From an uncultured Eubacterium sp. (GTDB lineage: Bacteria; Bacillota; Clostridia; Lachnospirales; Lachnospiraceae): a stretch of DNA of 45,496 nucleotides. Positions 1-6,701 of the stretch are shown here, one piece after another. The stretch spans positions 1 to 45,496 of the forward strand of contig CAKREC010000013.1 of assembly GCA_934316925.1 (NCBI GenBank). Direction: 5' to 3'. Each line of letters opens with the position of its first letter. Within the stretch, counting starts at the first letter, position 1. Below the pieces are notes generated by a model. It was not told the DNA's origin, did not search any database, and saw nothing but the letters and a program-made list of their open reading frames with translations. The translations under genes and the position numbers were made by a program.

Positions 1-1193
1 TCTTTATTTACAATTAATATTTTTTTCATATAAAAATCCAAAGATCCGATCACGCCTCTTTCCTGCAGACGCTCTCCGACAACACGAAGCTGTTCTTTTT
101 TGCGCTCATCCGGATCGGAATATCCCCACGAAAACGCCCGGTCTTCACCACTGTATGCACCATAGGTTTCCCCATTTAACCCAAGCATAAGATAATGATA
201 TAACGTGGTCTGTTTTGCCACATCCCGCTCCTTGTAAATGTTTCGGTTCAACGTACTGATTCCCGCGGAAACTGCAATAACAGCTGCCACAAGGATCACT
301 CCTTTAAGTAAGAACTCCCGGATCCGTTCCTTTGATATATGTAACAACTCCACGATCACAATCGCCATCAAGGCAATGATAACGGTTGGCTTGATATAAG
401 TTCCGACCATGCTGGTCACAACAATCCCGAACCACTGCAGATACCGCTTCCACCCAGCAGTTTCCAGACAATACAAATACATGACAATGCTTGTAAAAAG
501 CACCGCATAGGTATCCGAGTATGGAATGATGATCCATGGATTGAATCCCAAAAATATAGTCGCCAAAATCAAAGTCAGCACCATCAGACGAGAATCCTTT
601 GTCAATCGTTTCACCGTCAGCGTAATAAGAAAGATGCTGATATCAACCAAAATCACACCGGCAACAATACAGGCAAAATAGCCATCCGAAAATCCAAGAA
701 AATAGGTAAACTTCTTAATTCCTGCAAGGATTACAGTCAAAAATATATTGTTTGGATATGAGTCGTAATAACCGGCAGCAAACCAGTCGGTGCCGCACTG
801 AGCGATCCAATCCGCCATCGTGCATTCCCTCGCAAGTGCATCTGCCGCAGAATGAATGATCGACACATCCCAGGTTGTCGTAAAATAAATACATTTACAG
901 ACATAGATCTGAAGGAAAAATATACCGATTGCGTATATCACACCACAAATCTTGAAAAATACCGGCTTGCCATTTTGTCCCATTTTAGCCAGAAAAGAAA
1001 AAAGAAGAACAATAAGTACAACTGCCGGAATTCCAATGCAAGCCAGTGTCGCATTTGCCATAGAATGCTCCACCGGGAACACATCTCCCACCAAAAATCC
1101 ACATCCCAATACAATACATACAACAACACCCACCTGTATCGCCACAAAAATCCCTTTTGCACTCCTCAGAAAAAAATTCAAAATTCGATTCAT
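1..1193 (-). CDS. GT-C type membrane glycosyltransferase, C-terminus cut off by window edge
   Basis: An open frame starts at the ATG at 1193-1191 and runs without a stop to base 1, giving 397 codons; the 3' end lies outside the window. The product is a polytopic membrane protein with an N-terminal helix, several further hydrophobic segments, and a conserved loop containing YYDSYPNN after about residue 135. The same loop (YCDMYPNQ, YFSRYPNN) occurs in two other proteins of this window, at 2586-4112 and 19651-21147. This fits the dolichyl-phosphate-mannose-transferase-like (GT-C) enzymes that move sugars from a lipid carrier outside the membrane. GGGGTAAGGA lies just upstream of the ATG. Substrate unknown. 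The membrane-glycosyltransferase assignment is by resemblance to family architecture, not a search. Confidence 0.72.
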   Translation of the reverse strand, partial: MNRILNFFLRSAKGIFVAIQVGVVVCIVLGCGFLVGDVFPVEHSMANATLACIGIPAVVLIVLLFSFLAKMGQNGKPVFFKICGVIYAIGIFFLQIYVCKCIYFTTTWDVSIIHSAADALARECTMADWIAQCGTDWFAAGYYDSYPNNIFLTVILAGIKKFTYFLGFSDGYFACIVAGVILVDISIFLITLTVKRLTKDSRLMVLTLILATIFLGFNPWIIIPYSDTYAVLFTSIVMYLYCLETAGWKRYLQWFGIVVTSMVGTYIKPTVIIALMAIVIVELLHISKERIREFLLKGVILVAAVIAVSAGISTLNRNIYKERDVAKQTTLYHYLMLGLNGETYGAYSGEDRAFSWGYSDPDERKKEQLRVVGERLQERGVIGSLDFYMKKILIVNK

Positions 1194-1238
1194 TATCCTT
1201 ACCCCTAAACCACACTTAAATTTTGCATACTCCTTACC

Positions 1239-1267
1239 ATACTATCACAAGTTTTTATCGAATTCAA
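1239..1267 (-). promoter_or_regulatory. Probable promoter of the left-edge glycosyltransferase gene
   Basis: Read on the minus strand, TTGAAT (1267-1262) and TAGTAT (1244-1239) are separated by 17 bases. The start codon at 1193 lies about 45 bases downstream. Confidence 0.45.
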
Positions 1268-1304
1268 TCCTACATTCTGTAATTTTTTTTTTGTAATTTT
1301 CTCT

Positions 1305-1343
1305 TTGTCAATCATTTGACTTATCCTTATAATATGATATGAT
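1305..1343 (+). promoter_or_regulatory. Tandem promoters for the DUF6273 gene
   Basis: TTGTCA (1305-1310), 17 bases, then TATAAT (1328-1333) is a near-consensus sigma-A-type promoter. A second overlapping pair, TTGACT (1316-1321), 16 bases, TATGAT (1338-1343), is also good. Either would place transcription about 45-60 bases before the ATG at 1393. The ribosome binding site AGGGAGG is at 1377-1383. Confidence 0.65.
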
Positions 1344-1392
1344 GTAAGTTGTTTATATAAAATCCAGTATAATATCAGGGAGGTTATTCAAA

Positions 1393-2532
1393 ATGAAAAA
1401 AAGTATTCAAAGAATGTTTGGATCCGCTGTTGTACTGTCACTCGCTGTCGGCCAGTTTTTCAGCTGCCCGGCACCTGTTTCTAAAGCAGCCATGTATGAT
1501 CTGAACAATCCAGTCACAAACTCATGTGGAGGCACCACATGGAACAGTCTGTATTTTGGTAATTATTATCAATCGGACACCACAGGAAAGAAAAAAGAAC
1601 CGATTCAGTGGCGTGTTCTTGAAATCCGCGGGGTCGACGCCTATTTGATCGCGGACAAGAATTTAGATACACATGTATATCACAGGTATGCCACAAACAC
1701 AACATGGGAAAATTCCGACATCCGCAAATGGCTGAATGAAGATTTTCTAAATGCTGCGTTTACCAAGCAGGAGCAGCAGGCAATCATCAGTACAACCGTT
1801 GATAATGAAAATAATCCTTATTTTCACACAGCCGGTGGCTCCCAGACAACCGACAAGGTTCTTCTGCCATCCTTAAGTGATATGCAGAATGCCACCTATG
1901 GATTCAGCACAGAATTCCGCAAAAAAAATAATGCCAGAAAGGCGCAAAACACTGCTTATCTGGCTGCCAAACAGGGAATGCATCCGGTTACGAAAGGCGA
2001 CTGCTACTGGCTTCGCACACCGGGTTATCTTTCCACTCACGCAACACGTATGAATGAGAACGGCTATGGTGACATTTACGGAATGAGCGTTAACACCATA
2101 CGATATGCGGTCCGCCCTGTGATCCACCTGGATCTTGGATACTATAAGTATTGGAGCCATGGCAGTGATATTGTGTCCGCCGATGATGTTGTATCAAAAC
2201 AGCATAAATCAAGTACCAAAGTTAAAAGCATTAAAAAGCCGAAAAAAACATCGATCACCAGTATTACCATCAACCGTGATCAGACAAGAGTAAAGATCCG
2301 CTATAAAAAAATAGCAAAAGTGTCCGGCTATGAAATAGAATATGCGTTCAACCGCAAATTCAAAAAAGCAAAAACACTGGACACCGACCGTTCTTATGCC
2401 TACATAAAAAAATTCAAGACCAACAAAAAATATTATGTACGGGTTCGCTCCTATCGCACAAATAGCGATGGTTCCGTCACAAAATACAGTAAATGGTCCA
2501 AGAAAAAGATCATTTACGTGGAAGAAGATTAA
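1393..2532 (+). CDS. Secreted DUF6273-domain protein with C-terminal fibronectin-III-like domain
   Basis: 379 residues. Residues 1-33 are a signal peptide (basic start, hydrophobic core, SKA-A cleavage region). Residues about 45-250 resemble the DUF6273 family seen in secreted proteins of gut Firmicutes: an early YFGNYYQ motif, a P-x-x-W-x-V-L core, W-x-N-S-D-I-R-x-W-L, a Y-W-L-R-T-P motif and a closing V-R-P-V-I-H-L-D. A Lys/Ser-rich spacer follows. Residues about 285-375 look like a fibronectin type III or Ig-like fold, with a Y-Y-V-R-V-R-S-Y strand typical of the end of such domains. No sortase motif or membrane anchor is visible, so release or non-covalent wall binding is likely. The gene has its own promoters and a strong ribosome binding site. 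Function unknown. Confidence 0.8.
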   Translation: MKKSIQRMFGSAVVLSLAVGQFFSCPAPVSKAAMYDLNNPVTNSCGGTTWNSLYFGNYYQSDTTGKKKEPIQWRVLEIRGVDAYLIADKNLDTHVYHRYATNTTWENSDIRKWLNEDFLNAAFTKQEQQAIISTTVDNENNPYFHTAGGSQTTDKVLLPSLSDMQNATYGFSTEFRKKNNARKAQNTAYLAAKQGMHPVTKGDCYWLRTPGYLSTHATRMNENGYGDIYGMSVNTIRYAVRPVIHLDLGYYKYWSHGSDIVSADDVVSKQHKSSTKVKSIKKPKKTSITSITINRDQTRVKIRYKKIAKVSGYEIEYAFNRKFKKAKTLDTDRSYAYIKKFKTNKKYYVRVRSYRTNSDGSVTKYSKWSKKKIIYVEED

Positions 2533-2534
2533 AT

Positions 2535-2577
2535 AAAAAAAGATCACAGCAACATACGCTTACTGTGGTCTTTTTTA
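2535..2577. terminator. Bidirectional intrinsic terminator
   Basis: AGATCACAG (2541-2549) pairs with CTGTGGTCT (2563-2571) with one G-T wobble. The stem is flanked by an A-run before and a T-run after, so it can stop the plus-strand gene ending at 2532 and the minus-strand operon ending at 2586. Confidence 0.85.
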
Positions 2578-2585
2578 TATTCATT

Positions 2586-4112
2586 TTATGCTCTTTTTTT
2601 CTGAATGAGCGAAATCATCCAACCGGACATTCTTTTGTATCCCCATATGCAATACGGAATACACAGCCACACATATACCACGGTGTACTGCCCTTTGGCT
2701 TCCCAGAACAAGTGAAATAGAAATCCTCCGATCAAAAGAATGAGCCAGGCAATTTTTCGGATGTCCTGCTCTCTCCACACCGCGATCACAAAAAGGATGA
2801 TTCCAAACCAGATCAGGAACAACGCCACATCACAGATTCCCGCATACCAGTGATTGACTTTGCTATTGTCATTATACAAGCGTTTGAGCCAGCCAGGCAT
2901 TCCGTCATTTTGTGTCCGGAACTGATTGATCCATACTGATTCAAAAGTCGCCTCATTCCATTGTGATGCCGTCTTTTTATTAAAAAAGTCGATACCATAT
3001 GCCGGATCTTCTTTCATCTTCGTCAAAGACTCCCGGATCGACTCCTTCGCTGCTTTTCCTGCCAGTTCTTTATTACTGTCGTGATCCCAGTATACATCTT
3101 TAGCATAGGACGTATACCAACCCGGACCTTTCGTGCCACCATCCTGTAAGCCCATAGCAACCCATGCCACCGATGGAATTCCTCCCTGATCGCGAACCGC
3201 TGTCTTGCTGCCAATGTAAAGATTCACACCACTGTTCAGCAGAAGGTAGACCACCGCCAGCAAAACAATCGAAACCGCTATCTTCCATCTTTTATGCTGG
3301 ATAAACAAAAAGAGTCCTACAATCCCTACGGCAATGATTGCAATCAGATAATTGTTTTTCAAAATTCCTGCTGCCACAACAAGCAAGGCACCAATGCCAC
3401 ACGGCAGCAACCGGTCTTTTTGCCATCCCAAAAGCAAACAATACATTCCCACCGAAACACATGCCAGTCCAGGAAGCGTGCCATACACAAATGTCACATA
3501 CGAAGCAAGCGGCAGATACAACAATGAGATCGCATAGCTGATCGATGCCACTGCCTCATTTTCAAATACGAGACTTACACTCTTGCGCACTCCCCATGCT
3601 GCCAGAATGATAAATAAGACATTCAGACACTGATAGGCAAGCCAGTTATAGGTTCCTAAAAATTTTGTCAATGCCGCCATGATCACGATCAAGCCATACT
3701 GATTGGGATACATATCACAATAAGCACTTTTTTGCCACGCGGAAAAGTCTCCTTTGGCTACCTGGTCTGCAATCTGCAATACAATCTGTTGATCCGCCCT
3801 CGGTTCCATTCGGACGGTTACCACAAACAGCAGCAACAATACAGCATACACAATTGTTCCCCAGATAAGAGTCTTATCCGTAAGGATCTTTTTTATATAC
3901 TTCTTTGCCGTGCAGCACAAAGCCACCATGGCCGCCAACGCCAGCAAATAGATCCACCATGCCTGTGCGCCAAAAGATACCGTTTCCGCAGAATCAATAC
4001 GGATGCGCATAACAAAATCCTGAATCAGTAAATAGCCTGCTATCACGAGCGATATGATACAGACAGCCTTATACGCCACCTTCTCGATCCATGACATGAT
4101 TCTTTCGTGCAT
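2586..4112 (-). CDS. GT-C type polytopic glycosyltransferase
   Basis: About 508 residues and about a dozen hydrophobic segments. After the first helices there is a QIADQVAKGDFSAW region leading into YCDMYPNQYG, the lumen-facing loop motif shared with the proteins at 1-1193 and 19651-21147. Such proteins use polyprenyl-phosphate sugars as donors and glycosylate outside the membrane. The start was placed at the ATG at 4112: AAGGGAG sits 7 bases before it, whereas an in-frame GTG at 4118 would almost touch the ribosome binding site. It is the last gene of the minus-strand operon, 40 bases after the PIG-L gene and just before a terminator. The GtrB-like enzyme at the head of the same operon could supply its lipid-linked sugar (inference). 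Sugar and acceptor unknown. Confidence 0.75.
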   Translation of the reverse strand: MHERIMSWIEKVAYKAVCIISLVIAGYLLIQDFVMRIRIDSAETVSFGAQAWWIYLLALAAMVALCCTAKKYIKKILTDKTLIWGTIVYAVLLLLFVVTVRMEPRADQQIVLQIADQVAKGDFSAWQKSAYCDMYPNQYGLIVIMAALTKFLGTYNWLAYQCLNVLFIILAAWGVRKSVSLVFENEAVASISYAISLLYLPLASYVTFVYGTLPGLACVSVGMYCLLLGWQKDRLLPCGIGALLVVAAGILKNNYLIAIIAVGIVGLFLFIQHKRWKIAVSIVLLAVVYLLLNSGVNLYIGSKTAVRDQGGIPSVAWVAMGLQDGGTKGPGWYTSYAKDVYWDHDSNKELAGKAAKESIRESLTKMKEDPAYGIDFFNKKTASQWNEATFESVWINQFRTQNDGMPGWLKRLYNDNSKVNHWYAGICDVALFLIWFGIILFVIAVWREQDIRKIAWLILLIGGFLFHLFWEAKGQYTVVYVWLCIPYCIWGYKRMSGWMISLIQKKRA

Positions 4113-4152
4113 ATACACTCTCCCTTATGTCCAAACTTGTTCCAACTAAAAA

Positions 4153-5643
4153 TTAATACGGCCAGTCTGAGGCAGCAATCCAATTCTCATACGGAAGCAT
4201 CGCCTTAAAAGCCTCAATGGCGCCGTGAGCCGTTTCACTGTAGCCATAGATGATCTTGACCTTTTGATCTACAAGGCTCTGTTCCATCTGCTTGCCCGGA
4301 TTTACTCCCCAATAATACTTGCCAAAATAATAAAGTCCCTGATCGGTCTTATTGATCTCCTTATAATACTTCGTAACCAGTCCATTTACCCGCTGATGAT
4401 TGTACTTGCCATATTCACCATCCGGATTGTGCGTAGCTACCAGTTCCCATTTTTTATAGCCAAGGATCAATTTCAGATCCTTTTCAATTCCGGCCGCCGA
4501 GGAAGTAAGGCAGTCCACATCCTGTTTCAGCGAACCAATGTTGATCCTCGAATCCGGATAATTCAATACCAGACTTGCCTCGCCGGTGATCTTCATGGTT
4601 GCGTCAAACTCTTTTTTACGTTCCACACTCGAATTGTCATTCGTCATAACAACTACAAAATAATCATCCTGTAGCAGATGTCCGCCTCCCCAGAATAATT
4701 CATCATCCGGATGAGAAACGATCATAAGCTTTTTATATCGATCCAAATGCAGATCATCCAAAATCTGCTTTGTTACAAATCCTTTGTTGGCAGTAATCGT
4801 AAGATGCCAGATTGCATATTTGGTATTGTCGTCTTTAGAAGTTGCTACAATGTCAACATTTTCACAAGGACGGATTGCCGTAACAACACCATCCTGATCC
4901 ACCGTGGCAATCGTCGAATTCAGGGATTTCCATACAACTTCCTGATTGGTCGCATTCGATGGCGTCACATATGCCTGCAGCTTCACTTTTTCGCCATACT
5001 CAACCGTCTTCGCATTTGCCTGATTCATTACGACCGAAGTGACCGGCACCTCTTCCACCGTGATCTTTTTGGTAACTTTTTTCTGACTCTCAAGGTCTCT
5101 CAGAATGATTACCGTTGTTCCCTCTTTTTTCGCTGTTATCCTGCCTTTTTTAGTAATCGAAGCAATCTGCTTGTCTGCAACAGAAAATTTCAAATTCATC
5201 CTGGTCACATCAACCGGTTCTGTCGTGTATCCAACTTGCAGTGACTCGCCAACGGACAGCGTGTCCTTGCACTCAATACTCATTTTTTTCATTTCTACCG
5301 GCTCTTTTGCTTTTAGGACAAAGTAAGTTTTTGTCTTTTTTCCTTTTATGTAAGCATATACTTTTGTTTTTCCCTTTTTCTTGACAGAAACAACTTTCTT
5401 TTTGGAAATGGATGCAATTTTTTTATTTTCCGCTTTCCATGTTATCTTTTGTTTCTTTAATTTTTTTATCTTGCATTGGATCTTGTATTTTTCTTCTACA
5501 TACACCGTTGCTTTTGTGTTTTTTTTCACCACAATCGCTGTCGGCTTTTCCTTTGCCTTTACCGCTTGTGTCCTGCCACCCATCATGATTCCGGTTGCTG
5601 CCAATACAGCACCTGTGATCCAAACTCCCTTACCTATTTTCAT
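4153..5643 (-). CDS. Secreted Ig-like domain protein with PIG-L/LmbE-type deacetylase domain
   Basis: 496 residues. Residues 1-30 form a signal peptide. Three beta-rich Ig-like segments follow (about 35-110, very Lys-rich; 118-197; 200-285, bacterial Ig-like group 2 style with VVWKSLNSTIATVD). Residues about 303-490 are a PIG-L type N-deacetylase: the zinc/catalytic motif SHPDDE at 310-315 and the second motif HNPDGEYG with NHQ at 405-417. PIG-L enzymes remove acetyl groups from GlcNAc-like sugars. This one is outside the cell, so its substrate is probably a wall sugar or a glycopolymer residue (inference). AGGAGG at 5658-5653 defines the start. It lies 24 bases after the TagF-like gene in the same operon. 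The family call is firm; the substrate is not known. Confidence 0.85.
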   Translation of the reverse strand: MKIGKGVWITGAVLAATGIMMGGRTQAVKAKEKPTAIVVKKNTKATVYVEEKYKIQCKIKKLKKQKITWKAENKKIASISKKKVVSVKKKGKTKVYAYIKGKKTKTYFVLKAKEPVEMKKMSIECKDTLSVGESLQVGYTTEPVDVTRMNLKFSVADKQIASITKKGRITAKKEGTTVIILRDLESQKKVTKKITVEEVPVTSVVMNQANAKTVEYGEKVKLQAYVTPSNATNQEVVWKSLNSTIATVDQDGVVTAIRPCENVDIVATSKDDNTKYAIWHLTITANKGFVTKQILDDLHLDRYKKLMIVSHPDDELFWGGGHLLQDDYFVVVMTNDNSSVERKKEFDATMKITGEASLVLNYPDSRINIGSLKQDVDCLTSSAAGIEKDLKLILGYKKWELVATHNPDGEYGKYNHQRVNGLVTKYYKEINKTDQGLYYFGKYYWGVNPGKQMEQSLVDQKVKIIYGYSETAHGAIEAFKAMLPYENWIAASDWPY

Positions 5644-5667
5644 TTTCTAAGACCTCCTGAATTTGTA

Positions 5668-6699
5668 TTATAATAAAATATCTTCAATTGCTTGATAAGG
5701 TTCTTTTGGTTCCTTATAAGCCATATTATTAAAAAGCATACCATGTTCTTTTGTCACATTCATGTCTGAAATTTTCTCGATTTCTTTATTTAGCTCCTGA
5801 ATATGCAAAGAAGGATAGTTTTCTCTCATATACTTTTCAAATACATTTCCGGTATACGCCACGGAATATACCGGCTTTCGTTTTCCGGCAAAGCAAGCCG
5901 TAAACCGGCTGTTATTTGTGATAATACCTTCCGACACATACAAAAGATCCTGTGTCGGCATGATCCGGTTGATAAAACCAAATCGGTCACTGTAATCCCC
6001 AGTCAATACATACGCCGATTCCTCTAACGCCTCATTATTGGTCACCAGAAAATAATCTTTACCAAATGCATCGACAAGGCGTTTGACATCCACATAATCA
6101 AATGGATTTTTATCTTTTTTCTTCAATTCTCCAAATACAAGCAGAGAAATGATCTTCTTGCCTTTTGCCTGTGGAAAATAATGTTCCACCCGACCGCGAA
6201 CCTCGGCTATTTTGTCCTGCTGTAAAATATCCCACGCAAATGGGTGCGACACTCCTGATATGATCTGTATATCTTCCAGCTCATACGCCTTTTGTATCAC
6301 CTCGTCCGCGAAGGGAGATCCCGTAATAATATGGGTATAATTTTTCAGTGTTTTGTACTTATGATTCTTTCCATTTTGAACATCTCTCATTTTGGAAAAT
6401 AAATACGCATACGGAACGGAAAGCATAATGTGCTTTCCATTTTCAGCCAGATTTCTGACTCTCGGTCCCAGCGAAGTATCGACACAGATTGTATCACCGA
6501 TTTCTTCACAGAACTCTCGTTTTGCCCTTACAAATCCTTCATTTGCCAGTGCATTTTTACTTTTCTCGTTATTGACATAATAACGAAAAAAAGGATCTTC
6601 TGCCGACAAATGAGTCTGTAAATGCTGTTTGATCATAGCCAGATCCACACTAAAACTTCTTCCCTGACTGCTGATCAGCGATATATTTCTTTGCTTCAT
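5668..6699 (-). CDS. Divergent TagF/TagB-like (CDP-polyol phosphotransferase fold) protein
   Basis: 343 residues, soluble. The layout resembles the GT-B fold CDP-glycerol glycerophosphotransferases: a central ITGSPFADEV segment and, later, D-L-L-Y-V-S-E-G-I-I-T-N-N-S-R-F at the place where canonical enzymes carry D-x-L-I-T-D-Y-S-S. The usual WHG motif is not recognisable. The nucleotide/phosphate-binding signature is thus altered, so it may be a catalytically changed transferase or a partner of the large fusion protein encoded 2 bases upstream. It sits between that fusion gene and the PIG-L gene in one operon, with 2- and 24-base gaps, so co-expression is nearly certain. Membership of the TagF-like group is inferred from pattern only. 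A structure prediction aligned to TagF would settle it. Confidence 0.55.
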   Translation of the reverse strand: MKQRNISLISSQGRSFSVDLAMIKQHLQTHLSAEDPFFRYYVNNEKSKNALANEGFVRAKREFCEEIGDTICVDTSLGPRVRNLAENGKHIMLSVPYAYLFSKMRDVQNGKNHKYKTLKNYTHIITGSPFADEVIQKAYELEDIQIISGVSHPFAWDILQQDKIAEVRGRVEHYFPQAKGKKIISLLVFGELKKKDKNPFDYVDVKRLVDAFGKDYFLVTNNEALEESAYVLTGDYSDRFGFINRIMPTQDLLYVSEGIITNNSRFTACFAGKRKPVYSVAYTGNVFEKYMRENYPSLHIQELNKEIEKISDMNVTKEHGMLFNNMAYKEPKEPYQAIEDILL

Positions 6700-6701
6700 C
6701 T

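Noticed and set aside
1..1193. Left-end gene looked broken because no long complete frame was apparent
   Set aside because: Translation from the ATG at 1193 gives an unbroken frame to base 1; it is cut by the window edge, not by a mutation.
852..1296. Several short frames (852-1208, 952-1296, 938-1162) at the left end
   Set aside because: They overlap a long, start-to-edge minus-strand frame (1193 to 1) with strong membrane-protein character and are its shadows.
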